Source: Athripsodes cinereus
Taxonomy: Eukaryota > Arthropoda > Insecta > Trichoptera > Leptoceridae
Assembly (NCBI GenBank): GCA_947579605.1
Contig: OX388318.1
Location: 5,642,001-5,706,000 of the forward strand
Reading direction: 5' to 3'
Length of the DNA stretch: 64,000 nucleotides
Part shown: in pieces, positions 46,011-56,114 of the stretch
Numbering within the stretch: position 1 is the stretch's first letter
How the letters are laid out: the number at the start of each line of letters is the position of its first letter
Position numbers and translations under genes: made by a program
Notes under the pieces: generated by a model
What the model was told of the DNA's origin: nothing
The model's input: the letters and a program-made list of their open reading frames with translations, nothing else
The model's database searches: none

Positions 46011-46589
46011 CCTAGAAAACTATGAAACACATAGGTACTATGTATAAGTATGAATTATTGGATCAATAGCTCATAAATGGACTTCGTTTCTTTTATAGAC
46101 CAATTAATTTGACAAATTAATCAATCGATTCTTGACGAGGATACATATTGCACCTGAAATATTTTATTTAATGTAATAAAATGTATGTATACAGAAAGAA
46201 AAAACGTCTTTTGCATATAACGAAAGAAGTTATAACTTCTAACGGGGACACTATACGAGTATAATGTATCCGAGATTCTTTATTATTTTATTTATTTATA
46301 TTTTATATTATGACTTGGATGTTATGTTCTACAATTCATAAATTGTACTATTGATATTTAACAAGAGATTCCTTGAAAATGTCAATATTATCTGCATTTG
46401 ACGAAAGCGCTCGAGTTTTTAAATAAATCTACATAAGTGAAAAATTAACTGTGTTCACTCTGTGAATGTACAAACTTTAGAATATTATTAAATTGTACTA
46501 TGTTCATGAAATGCTTTGGCACGTAAACGATACTCAAATGTTGTCCAATAATAAAAATTAAATCAGGCATTTTTAAAAAGTAATTGAAC
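46011..46589. other. AT-rich intergenic, nothing recognised
   Basis: No supported feature. Confidence 0.5.
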
Positions 46590-46671
46590 TTGAATCACTA
46601 TGTTTATTTGTTACATTATTTTAAAATACGCTAATTTAAATTAATGTAACAAATAAACATAGTTATTCAAG
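46590..46671. repeat. Inverted repeat with 30-bp arms
   Basis: Arms 46,590-46,619 (CTTGAATCACTATGTTTATT..) and 46,642-46,671 are complementary with a single mismatch around a 22-base AT-rich loop. The flanks (TTTTTAAAAAG and TTTTTTAAAAAATG) extend the symmetry weakly. Confidence 0.9.
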
Positions 46672-46813
46672 TTTAAATATTTTTTAAAAAATGTCTAGAA
46701 ATTGTTACATAGTTAATGTCTCTAAAATAAGTGAAATAATTAAATCAGGATCTACAAAATTCAAACTAAGTAAAGGATTCTATAGAAGATAAGAGTGCGT
46801 AAGGTACATAAAA

Positions 46814-46855
46814 CCATTCTTTTGATAGAAGTCATGACTTTTGATAGAAGTCATG
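46814..46855. repeat. Short direct duplication, 19-20 bp unit
   Basis: CTTTTGATAGAAGTCATGA occurs twice back to back. Confidence 0.85.
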
Positions 46856-47045
46856 AAGATCGGAGAATTTTTATTTTCTACTTACCTTTGTTGGTACCTA
46901 CACTACCTACTGCTGGGAACCTAAGACGTGACATTCAAGATTAGTTCCAAAAAACCTTAGATCAAATTTTAAATTAAATACTATGAACTGTGGGAAGAGT
47001 ATTTTTCATTATTTAAAATGCGTGATGATATAATATATCGATCTA

Positions 47046-47290
47046 TCACTTCTTTCAAATCCCTTAAGGAGTAAATATAGAGTACTGAGTGTAAAGAAGA
47101 GAATCCTAAATTTGATCCTAAATTGTATATTTATCATTTTTTTCAAATCCCTTAAAGAGTAAGTATAGAGTACTGAGTGTACAAAAGAGAATCCTAAATT
47201 TAATCCTAAATATATTTATCACTTTTTTCAAATCCCTTAAAGAGTAAGTATAGAGTACTGAGTGTACATAAGAAAATCCTAAATTTGAGA
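47046..47290. repeat. Minisatellite, three units of 85-88 bp
   Basis: Units are marked by TTTCAAATCCCTTAA at 47,053, 47,141 and 47,226, each followed by TAGAGTACTGAGTGTA and AATCCTAAATTT. Length differences come from an AT-rich part. The 66-residue minus frame across it is a product of the repeat. Confidence 0.93.
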
Positions 47291-47595
47291 AAAAAAATCC
47301 AACATTCATAAAAGTCATATAGAAGACCCACTACACATTCATATTTAAGTAGAGGTCGAAAATCTGATGATAAAGTTTTGGAGTAATATAATATCTAATC
47401 GTGGCATAGATTTTCAAATTCCAATGTGGTACGGAATTTCCAATTCAACGATAATATTGCTCCCTAAAAAACTTTATTCGTTTCTTTCTAAATGAGGTGA
47501 TTGAAAAATTTATGAAAAAAATCTCTATTTTTCAATCAGGAGAACTGATGTTAAAATACCGCTGTTGTCCTACTTCGCCTTCATCACGCAAGCAT

Positions 47596-48348
47596 TTTCC
47601 TAGTTTATGTAAATATTTTTGGGAGTGAGAAATTATACAAATCCAAATTCAAAATAATCAAAATTATAACAACTTCTATCATTTGATAAATAATTTGAGT
47701 TGGAGTTGAACAATAATTACAAAGAATTTATTTTCCTGCTGTTGTAAGGATCGACTTTATATATTTATTCCATAATACATAATTAATCCCACGCTAAGGA
47801 CTTAATTAAAATATACCTGACTGTATAGATCGAATCATTACTTCAACATAATTAAGTCCAGTTGGTACTGCTGTGACAATATGTATGAAGCCATCTTTAA
47901 TTTTCCATTTGTATGCAAAGCTACAAGACTTCGTGGCTTGTAAATACCTACATCTACAGAGAACACGTATGTAGTTTCCTAGTTTATGTAAATATTTTTG
48001 GGAGTGAGAAATTATACAAATCCAAATTCAAAATAATCAAAATTATAACAACTTCTATCATTTGATAAATAATTTGAGTTGGAGTTGAACAATAATTACA
48101 AAGAATTTATTTTCCTGCTGTTGTAAGGATCGACTTTATATATTTATTCCATAATACATAATTAATCCCACGCTAAGGACTTAATTAAAATATACCTGAC
48201 TGTATAGATCGAATCATTACTTCAACATAATTAAGTCCAGTTGGTACTGCTGTGACAATATGTATGAAGCCATCTTTAATTTTCCATTTGTATGCAAAGC
48301 TACAAGACTTCGTGGCTTGTAAATACCTACATCTACAGAGAACACGTA
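47596..48348. repeat. Exact tandem duplication, 379-bp period
   Basis: Copy 1 starts at 47,596 and copy 2 at 47,975, both beginning TTTCCTAGTTTATGTAAATA and ending GAGAACACGTA (47,969 and 48,348). I see no difference across about 374 bases. Five bases (TGTAG) separate the copies. No ORF or known repeat inside. Confidence 0.93.
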
Positions 48349-48539
48349 GGTACCTAATAATGTTTTAAATAAAGTGATTACCATAAGACAGTTGGGCACA
48401 TAATGTTTTTGTATTACCTCATCGCATTGGGTAATTATAATAAATCAGTTCATACTTGAACTGTTTATAAGTTAATTGTTTAGTATAATTTTAAAATATA
48501 AAAATAACACTGTTTTTAGTTTCAGAACTGAGTATAAAA

Positions 48540-49135
48540 CTAGCTCAAACGGTTAAAAATGTCACAGCGTCGCAATCTGCATATTCTCTGCCTGCTCTTT
48601 AATGTTCTCCGCAACCCCTCTACTCCGAGCTACCTAAAATCTTGTTTTACGCCTTTGGCATCTCATGGTTTGCCTCTTCGTTCTGGTGCACTTGGTACGT
48701 TAACTATTCCCACTCATCGAACATCTTTTGTCACATCTTCCTTCACTATACATGCAGCTCGGTTATGGAATGATTTGCCTTTACTGATCAGACTTGCTCC
48801 TTCAATTTCCATTTTCAAAAGTAGACTGAAACATCACTATCTTGCTCTCAATAACCCATCATAATTCCATCCCCTTCCTTGTCCCCCTTTCCCCATTCCA
48901 CTTTATGCATGTATTATATATGTTTTTTTTTTTGTATGGGTATATTTATTTATTATTTTGTGTTTTTTCTATGGTTCTGGCATGTACTTTATTATTTTTC
49001 TTATTTTTTTTTTTCAAACATCAGGTTGGTTGGCAGAAATTGCCATTTGGCAATAAACCCGCCTTTTGTACAATGTACTTATTATTGTCACAATAAAGTT
49101 TATTTTATTTTTATTTATTTTTTTATTTATTTATA
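48540..49135 (+). mobile_element. LINE-F: C-terminal RT tail, 3' UTR hairpin and A/T tail
   Basis: The ATG frame 48,559-48,864 (101 codons) encodes RRNLHILCLLFNVLRN, then LRSGALGTLTIPTHRTSFVT, SSFTIHAARLWNDLPLLIRL, APSISIFKSRLKHHYL and a stop. This is the classic end of a CR1/Jockey-type insect LINE protein ('IPxHRTSxxxxSFxxxAxRLWNxLP..IR...S...FK..L'). The 3' UTR carries GGTTGGCAGAA, a hairpin ATTGCC-ATTT-GGCAAT (49,039-49,054), AAACCCGCCTTTTGTACAA, an AATAAA and a TTTTATTTATTT tail. The upstream catalytic RT is missing. Two other plus-strand frames over the UTR are not genes. Confidence 0.93.
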
Positions 49136-50159
49136 AAACTAAGAGAGAAATAATCATCTATCTATATTTGAATAAAATTATTAATGGATGTTTAGGTGAG
49201 GGTGTTTTGGTGCCAGGCAATGGAGAGGTTGAAAGAGTTTGGGCATGAGTATATAACCTAATTTGTGAGATAAATATTTATTAATTTCCAAAGTCTCTGA
49301 AACATTCAACTTAAGTCACTTACTTCCAGAGTTCGTGATGGTGGAAATTCACTGGTGAAAGCGCTAGACGCATTTGTGGTATACGTTGTACTGTATACAG
49401 TTTTGCAACACAAAATAATAACAGTGTTAATTTTTGTATTTTAAAATTATTTCAAATTGTTGTTCTTGTCCTGCTACAACTGTGTTGTGAATGAGAATTT
49501 TGATATGTTTTTTTTGTGTAATGTATAACATGTTAGGAATGCTTTATGAAAGAGGTCCATCCAGACCATTGAAAACCTTGTGAACGTAAGAAAAGTTCTT
49601 TTTCTGGCCAACTATCAGTTCATCATTGGACATTTTTGAAACATTTTAATATTACATTAATTGCATGTAAGTAAGTACTCATGTATATGTTTTTATAATT
49701 AATCATTGACTTAAATGCGTAGGTACGCAACACCACACAACACTTAGAAATATTATTTTGTCATTTCATGACTACTGCTTAAAAGTCCAACTTACGACGT
49801 GAATAAGTAATTTAATATTATGTACCTATTATAAATAAAATAAAAAATCAATACCTACATAGGTATATAATTATTATTATTGTGAATCAGAAATACAAAA
49901 CAAAACATGCATTATTCTATAATGCATTCGTTTAATACATAGTAAGTGAAGACAATTCCTTCTTTCTTACCAGTTTTTTTGTACATATTTACAATACCTC
50001 AACGAGCTTCTGTTTGGTCTTTTTGTTCTTAAAGTTTTTCAACTACACACTTCTTTCATAATTCACAATAATATAATGACTATATTATTATATACGAGTA
50101 TAGTAGGTACATTGATTATTGTACCGAACACTAAAGATTTTCAATTCAAACATGTCCTA
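49136..50159. other. AT-rich intergenic, nothing recognised
   Basis: No supported gene or repeat. Confidence 0.5.
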
Positions 50160-50680
50160 TTACACTAGAACCTTTATAACTCGAAAACATGGATTTTTCT
50201 CCATTCGCCATTCAACGTTAATCTTCGTTGGATAAGATGAAAAAAAAACAAGAAATACCTGAGAAATTCCCAATATACATATTTTTTAACTTGAATACAT
50301 CCATCAAACCTCTATGTACAAGTGACTAGAACATCTCCGTACAAAAAATCGTTTATTTTATCGATATATCAATTTGTAATGCGCCGTTTTGTGGAATAAA
50401 TCCAATTCATAAGTACTTACCCAATCTTCTTCTTCTTATGGCCCGCTAGACTTGAATCTCGAGGGTCCGAAGCCATGTTTTTGCGTCATCTGTTACAGAA
50501 TGGAGGCTTTGTATACCTCCAGTGAATGAAAATACAGGACAGTGGTCAGTTATATAATGTTCCGTTGTTTGGATTTCTCCGCATGCAAATGTGGGTGAAT
50601 CCTAATCAAAACTGATAACTCAAAATATCGATAATTTAAATAGTCTATGGCAGGTTAAGTTATCGAGGTTCAACTATTAT
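50160..50680. mobile_element. Possible pogo-like element remnant
   Basis: ACACTAGAACCTTTATAACT near 50,162 faces GTTAAGTTATCGAGGTTCAA near 50,655, which resemble diverged inverted ends of pogo/Tigger type with TA at the right border. The interior holds an unrelated LINE fragment. The pairing is imperfect. Confidence 0.3.
50446..50601 (-). mobile_element. LINE protein C-terminus with CGxxQTxEH..CP motif (minus)
   Basis: The minus frame reads DSPTFACGEIQTTEHYITDH, then CPVFSFTGGIQSLHSVTDDA, KTWLRTLEIQV and a stop. 'C-G-xxQTxxH-xxx-CP' followed by a hydrophobic/aromatic run and 'WL..L' is the Cys-rich end of several insect non-LTR retrotransposon proteins. About 52 residues remain, open without stops. 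A family distinct from LINE-A, B, C, E and F. Confidence 0.75.
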
Positions 50681-51059
50681 AATACAATAGCTGGTATTGT
50701 TTAGGTACCTGCGTAACTATTATATGTATTAATCAAACAATGATGTGGAAAAATCTCCAAAAATAATCGTCGCGACGGGAGATTTGTATTATTATATATT
50801 GTATAGCTGTCCTCTTTTTTATTTTATTTCTGAAATGCAAGTTGCATACAAAAATTAATGCCTTTATATAAAAAAATACCTATTTAAAAGTTTTATTTTT
50901 CATTTGTAAAGTTACAAGTTTTGGGACGTGTGAAAGTTAATACCAGCTTTCTTAAGATGAGTCCGGGTTCATTTCGATTCGTTTAGTACGTGTAGATAAT
51001 TATGCTTACATGAAATAATATTGTTTATGAGGTTTCATCAACTTAAAATCTATCCATCT

Positions 51060-51110
51060 ATTGGGTAAGTTAGCAGAAATCGCGCCTCTGCGATAAACTC
51101 GCTGTCTGTT
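51060..51110 (+). mobile_element. LINE-F-type 3' tail
   Basis: GGTAAGTTAGCAGAA, hairpin arms ATCGC (51,079-51,083) and GCGAT (51,090-51,094), then AAACTCGCTGTCTGTTTATT. Confidence 0.7.
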
Positions 51111-51151
51111 TATTGATTGTATGATTGTATTTGTTTAAAATGTATATTAAT

Positions 51152-51412
51152 CCCGTGGAGCACCCGGTAAAGAATTGGTCTCCCACTCTTCTGCGTAAGT
51201 TTTCGAGTGTCCTGTAAAAGGCAGGTGTTCGAAAAAATTAAGACATTTTACATCTTAAATTCAGCGATGAGGTTTGCCACCCATCCTGAATGTCTTGATT
51301 TTATATTGGCACGAAGAGGACAGTTTGCATGTTTCTTACATGCAGCTGATCTGCTGGCTACCCCACTTGTGGGATATGCCGTGATGGTATAGTAGTAGTA
51401 GTAGTAGTAGTA
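51152..51412 (+). mobile_element. Element D reference copy (about 260 bp, non-coding, TAG tail)
   Basis: Order of blocks: CCCGTGGAGCACCCGGTAAA; CTCCCACTCTTCTGCG; TTTTCGAGTGTCCTGTAAAA; GGCAGGTGTTCG; CAGCGATGAGGTTTGCCACC; GAATGTCTTGATTTTAT; TTACATGCAGCTGATCTGCT; GGCTACCCCACTTGTGGGAT; ATGCCGTGATGGTATAG; then (TAG)n. At least ten partial copies occur in the window, many keeping the 3' end, as expected for target-primed retrotransposition. No RT and no clear tRNA promoter. Frames across it are incidental. Confidence 0.88.
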
Positions 51413-51509
51413 AAATGTATTTTTGTGTAAATTTGCTTGTAATCAATGTACAGTAAAGAGAAAATAAATAAATAAAAAATCTATCTTTATTATCATGAAA
51501 AATCCCACG

Positions 51510-51600
51510 AATAGAGTAGCCAGCAGATTAATAATAAACATGCAAGTTGTGTTCTCCGTAACAATAAAAAACAAAGCATTCGAGATGCTCAAAAAGTCAA
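51510..51600 (-). mobile_element. Element D fragment (minus)
   Basis: GAGTAGCCAGCAGATTAATA, ATAAACATGCAAGTTGTGTT, CTCCGTAACA and CATTCGAGATGCTC follow the complement of element D. Confidence 0.7.
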
Positions 51601-52189
51601 AATCAAATTTTAACTTTATATTTGGATATTTTTATTATCCCAAGAACCTAAATTTATAAAAAAATCAATACCTACATATTCCTATACATTTTTACAACAT
51701 TTTAGGTTCAATAATCGAGAATATTTTCGACAAGTCCCAAATTTGAATGGAGCAAAATATATAAAAGAGAGATCTTTCATTTGACAGATGTACAATTCAG
51801 ATTATAGTCTGTATAGATTTTTAGATCTTTTAGAATGCTCACATTATTATAGCGTCGATCTGACAGGATCTATATTCTATGTATACCATACATAACAATG
51901 TATAGAGCCATCACCGAATTCATCTCGTCACTCATAGTTGGAATGTGATAAATAACAATGTTTCAAGCCACGCCAATCTCAAATTGATATAAAAATGTTT
52001 TGTATTGAGTTACACAAATTTAGTTTTGTGGACTATTTCTTAACAAATTGAGGTATTACATAGTATATTATGGTTAGCTTTAGCTGCTCAATTATTTATC
52101 TGCAAAATCACTCAATATTGGGTGAAACGAAAACATTTTTTTTTATTATGTAGGTAGGTATATATTATATTTCCTCATCTATAACAGTA
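51601..52189. other. Intergenic, nothing recognised
   Basis: No supported feature. Confidence 0.5.
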
Positions 52190-52330
52190 TTGTCCACAAG
52201 TAAGGTATAATAGCCAGCGGACTACCAACATTTAATAAACATACATGTCACCCTCTTCATACCAAATAATGAGGCATTCTGAACGGGTAACATACCTCAA
52301 CGCTGAACTGATGAAAATGTGAAATGTCTT
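52190..52330 (-). mobile_element. Element D fragment (minus)
   Basis: CACAAGTAAGGTATAATAGC, CAGCGGACTACC, AATAAACATACATGTCACCC, TCTTCATACCAAATAATGAG and CTGAACGGGTAACATACCTC match element D with the 3' end at the low coordinate. Confidence 0.75.
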
Positions 52331-52519
52331 ATAGCTAAGTTAACGACCGGCTCCATAAAAACGAAAACGTCTCGTTAAATTTACGTGGAATAAGTTCTAA
52401 TAGATTTTCGACATTAAAGACTTTAAATAAAAAAGGCTTTATCTTTATGGAACTTACAAAAAGATTGGGTGACCTATATTTTTTAAGACCTATTACTAAA
52501 GCAAAGCGTTAAGTCATAT

Positions 52520-52585
52520 TGGGACAGAGAGGACAATCTTCTGGCTACTCTACTTATGAGAGATACCGAGATGGTATAGATAGAT
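52520..52585 (+). mobile_element. Element D 3' end
   Basis: GAGGACAATCTTCTGGCTAC, TCTACTTATGAGAGATACCG and AGATGGTATAGATAGATAGG. Confidence 0.65.
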
Positions 52586-53059
52586 AGGTAGAAGAATGTA
52601 TTTTGGGTTTAAATTATATTTTATCGATTTTGCTCCTTAATTCATTGTTGCATAACATACTCTCAATATATTATTTTGGCACCTGACATGAAATGGGGTG
52701 TAAACGTTACACGTCGCAGTTCTATTGTTGTCAGTAGTTAAATTTGAAAACTCTATCTAACAATATAAATCATTCTTTGTATAATTCTTTTTATAATCAA
52801 ATGTTGAATAAAAGGGTATTATTTGTTCAATGTTTTATCGAGTGTGAATAGAAAAGATCCCCCCACATTATTTCATACGATTCAATACAGAAAGTTTTTT
52901 TATTGAATTTATTCAGCGGGGTACACATATGAATATTTTGAAAAAGTCGCAACTATCTGAAACAAACGAGAAGTAAAGATGTACCTTTAGTTGAAAAAAC
53001 TGCTCAACTAATTTGATTTGTTCCTAATTATTTTATTTTGCATAGGAAAATAATTTCAG

Positions 53060-53484
53060 TATATGGGTTACTTGTCCCGTCTTAAGTAACTCGTGTTTGT
53101 CTCGTTTTAGGTAACCGTAACAAAAATAATAATTTGTTATCGTGTTCCTACATCTTCATAATTTATAAATAAAAGTTTATATAATATATTAAAAGAATGT
53201 AATACTTATAATACGTCAATGCATAAAAACATTGCTTACCTTGTAATTTTGAGGCGAAAGTAGACAATATGGCAAAGATAAATATTGATTCAATAATGCA
53301 GAAATCACAAATTACACCCGCATGCACTCAAACCTCAGTCAAATTGCGATCTGATTTAGGATTACCTTCATTGCGTCTAGTATCTACATTTCTGTGTTGA
53401 CAATAGTTTGCCATCTATAACAGGATCGGAGAATATAGCTTGTCCCGTCTTAGGTAAAATCCCGTCTTAGGTAACCTTCCCCTA
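53060..53484. repeat. Cluster of GTCCCGTCTTAGGTAA direct repeats
   Basis: Units at about 53,074 (GTCCCGTCTTAAGTAAC), 53,099 (GTCTCGTTTTAGGTAACC), 53,443 (GTCCCGTCTTAGGTAA) and 53,461 (CCCGTCTTAGGTAACC), ending CTTCCCCTATA. The arrangement (repeats at both edges, AT-rich middle of about 320 bases) suggests ends of a transposable element with short direct terminal motifs. Confidence 0.6.
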
Positions 53485-53810
53485 TATCCTCTTTGTCACT
53501 ATTACCTCGTTCATTCGTTCAACATGCCCAAACCACCGTAGTTTATTCACGCGCATTCTGTCCACAACGCTCTTCTTGCATCCGCTCATTCTTCTAATAC
53601 CCTCATTCTTCACTCTATCACACAGCGTTTTACCAACCATTCTTCTCAACGATCGCATCTCCACTGCATTTATTCCACTTTCGTCCTTCTTCAACCACGT
53701 CCATGTCTCGCTTGCATACGTAAGTGACGATACCAGAATGGTACTGTGCACCAGCATTTTGGCCATGTTTGACTTTGAGTGACGCAATGTAATAACTATC
53801 ATATCACTGT
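53485..53810 (-). mobile_element. LINE-C/A type fragment (minus), region before the tail
   Basis: The minus frame 53,482-53,802 encodes SLTYASETWTWLKKDESGIN, then AVEMRSLRRMVGKTLCDRVK, RRMSGCKKSVVDRMRVNKLR and WFGHVERMNEVIVTKRI. This is the segment between the RT palm and the 'RWFGH' tail, with the 'Y.SETW' and 'E.R.LRR..G' signatures. The 3' end of the element is missing: it stops at TATATCCTCTTTGTC, the same point where the 12.7 and 14.84 kb blocks begin. Confidence 0.88.
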
Positions 53811-53844
53811 TGGTTATACATAATAAATAAATAAATAAATAAGT

Positions 53845-54010
53845 GTCCTAAAAAAGAGATGTTCACGAAATATCACGTAATAAGACATTTCAAATCTACA
53901 ATTCAGCAGTGATGAGGTATGCCACCCATTCTGAATGTCTTATGAATGGTGAAAAAAGCTTGCAAGTTTATGTAATTCTAATTAGTCAACCGAGTACTTC
54001 ACTTGTGGAA
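53845..54010 (+). mobile_element. Element D fragment
   Basis: GTGTCCTAAAAAAGAGATGT, AAGACATTTCAAATCTACAA, CAGTGATGAGGTATGCCACC, CATTCTGAATGTCTTA and a decayed TACTTCACTTGTGG end. Confidence 0.75.
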
Positions 54011-54063
54011 GTTGTTTTATGCTTAGTGTTTCACGAATACCTATCTGTATTTTACAGAAAAAT

Positions 54064-54130
54064 GTGGAATATCTATTCCATTATTGTTGAAAATCTATTC
54101 CATTATTGTGGAATATCTATTCCATTATTC
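54064..54130. repeat. 22-bp tandem repeat, three units
   Basis: ATCTATTCCATTATTGT recurs at 54,071, 54,093 and 54,115. Confidence 0.92.
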
Positions 54131-54524
54131 TGAACACTCATGATCTTCATAATATGACACCCACCTAATTCAAGAGTTAATCATCAATAATATTCCGATT
54201 AAGATGATGAAAGTTTACGCATCATCCGGAGATGTCTAAGCTTAATTATATTAAGATTAATGGATAAAACCCACACTCTTTTCAGATAAGCCATTTCATA
54301 TTATCAATTTAAACCAACGTGTTTACTACTCAATTCTGTTTTAGATAGACCTAAACGCAACAAGAATATTAATTATAATCATATCACGATCAAAATTGAT
54401 CATGTGATTTTGTCAAAATTTCAACATGTTCTAATTTAACTGTTTATTGTGAAATAAAATACCTACCCACTTTATTCAATCAATAGTTTGCGTTATTAAT
54501 TAAAATTTTCTCATCATCATCCCG

Positions 54525-54720
54525 GAGGGCAAAACCGAAGGAAGAAATGGTAGAGGCCGACCAAGAGACACATACACCTATATGGATCAAGTGAAGAAGG
54601 ACATGAACTTTGGCACATACGTAGAATTAAAGATACCAGCAGAAAATGGGAAGGAATGGAGAAGAAAATTCAAACTAATTCGTTGCAGACCAATCTAATG
54701 CATTGTAATTGTAACTCACT
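54525..54720 (+). mobile_element. LINE-B fragment, C-terminal tail and 3' end
   Basis: EGKTEGRNGRGRPRDTYT, then MDQVKKDMNFGTYVELK and, after frame changes, GKEWRRK, ending CGTTGCAGACCAATCTAATG and TAACTCACT. Aligns to the last third of the 35.4-36.0 kb copy. Confidence 0.85.
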
Positions 54721-54839
54721 ATTAACATTTTAGGTGCATTATTATATTAAACAGAAAAATTACATGGATTCTGCAATGTTTTTAATATACAGTAGTACCA
54801 ACAGGACTATTTTTTAATTTTTATATTTCGATGGTAGCT

Positions 54840-55070
54840 GCGAGACATAGTGTGGAATAAAGCTGTTAGAAAAATAAGCGGATGCGGAAACCATCCTTTC
54901 ATCCATCATCTGATGACGGATGAGGAAGACAACGAAAAGAGTATATTTGTCTGAAAAAAGCGATAAAAGAAAACGCGGACGTCAGAGAATCATTCAAATT
55001 GTCAAAGACGGTCGCGAACACGCGACAGAATAAGAAAATTGATGAGTATCCGTAAGGAGATGATAGTAAG
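54840..55070 (+). mobile_element. Decayed LINE-A/C-type fragment
   Basis: KRVYLSEKSDKRKRGRQRII and QIVKDGREH (across changes) follow the 'KxIYLxERxGxRxRGRPRxxW..QILKDGR' layout. Several frame breaks. Confidence 0.6.
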
Positions 55071-55620
55071 ACTCTTATTTCAAACTTTTTAAAAATTTTG
55101 TTTATTTCAAATGATGCATTTTGAATGTACAACGACCGAGGATATTATGTCTGAATTTAATTAAGAAGAATTGAATTTAATCTATATTGATGTGGCTGAA
55201 TTAAAATAACAACAAAAACAACACTTGCGTGCTGTCGTGTTAAGAAAACAGTAATAATAATTAACTTTTTAATTGGATCAATTGGAAGCAGCAACAAATA
55301 CTTAATAATAAAAATACGTATATCTAAATTTATTATGCTATCAATACAGGGAGATTTTGAAATACAATAAAATGTCAATCTCAGAAAAACAATAAGTTGG
55401 ACTGTCTCAAGTAAATCCTCAGTTTGTCAAATTAGTGAATATCGCAATTTATTTTCAAAATATGATTTGACGCTTGTGACATATTAGATTATAGGTAAGT
55501 AATTCAAACCACGTTAGGCTACTGAGGGTTTCCAAAATCTAAACTTTCGACTATGAGGCTTAATTTTTTTTACCACGGATGAATATTGATACTGTTGATA
55601 ATAATGTATGATGGACTTCA
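55071..55620. other. AT-rich intergenic, nothing recognised
   Basis: No supported feature. Confidence 0.5.
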
Positions 55621-55833
55621 GCAGGGTTACTCTTGACAAAACTAAACACGATCTTAATCTAGTCTTGATCTTGATCATACGACGCACGAAGGGACTATGG
55701 TCAAAAACACCGCGCTACCGCTAACGCGCGATCGGTTTGCGTGTATTTTTGGCCAATAGTCACTTCGTGCGTCGTATGATCAAGATCAAGACTAGATTAA
55801 GATCGTGTTTAGTTTTGTCAAGAGTAGCCCTGC
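55621..55833. mobile_element. MITE-J, complete copy (213-bp hairpin)
   Basis: Starts GCAGGGTTACTCTTGACAAA and ends with its complement (..GAGTAGCCCTGC). The inverted arms are about 80 bases with very few mismatches, around a GC-rich loop (CCGCTAACGCGCGATCGG). No ORF. I cannot identify an unambiguous target duplication. It is nearly identical to the copy at 16.25-16.43 kb. Confidence 0.93.
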
Positions 55834-56114
55834 AGGATGTAGGAACGACGCCAATTGGAGACGGTTTCTCTCATCTGAAATTTTAACCGTTCTGTTCACT
55901 AAAAATTATTGAAACATTCTGTAGACGTATATTATTTTAAATCATTTAAAGGTGGGTGAGCATTCAATTGAAAATGAGAGCAACGCAACGCTGGGCACTG
56001 TGTCTGCATCAAAATGATTTAACTGCATAAATCAATCAATTATGATTTAGGAAGTTAGGTATTTTCTTGAATAATTTGTCTCTATCACTGTTTAATTGAC
56101 AATTATTGATATAG
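55834..56114. other. Intergenic, nothing recognised
   Basis: No supported feature. Confidence 0.5.

Noticed and set aside
47596..48348. CRISPR-like or long direct repeat system
   Set aside because: Only two adjacent units without spacers, in eukaryotic DNA; a plain tandem duplication.
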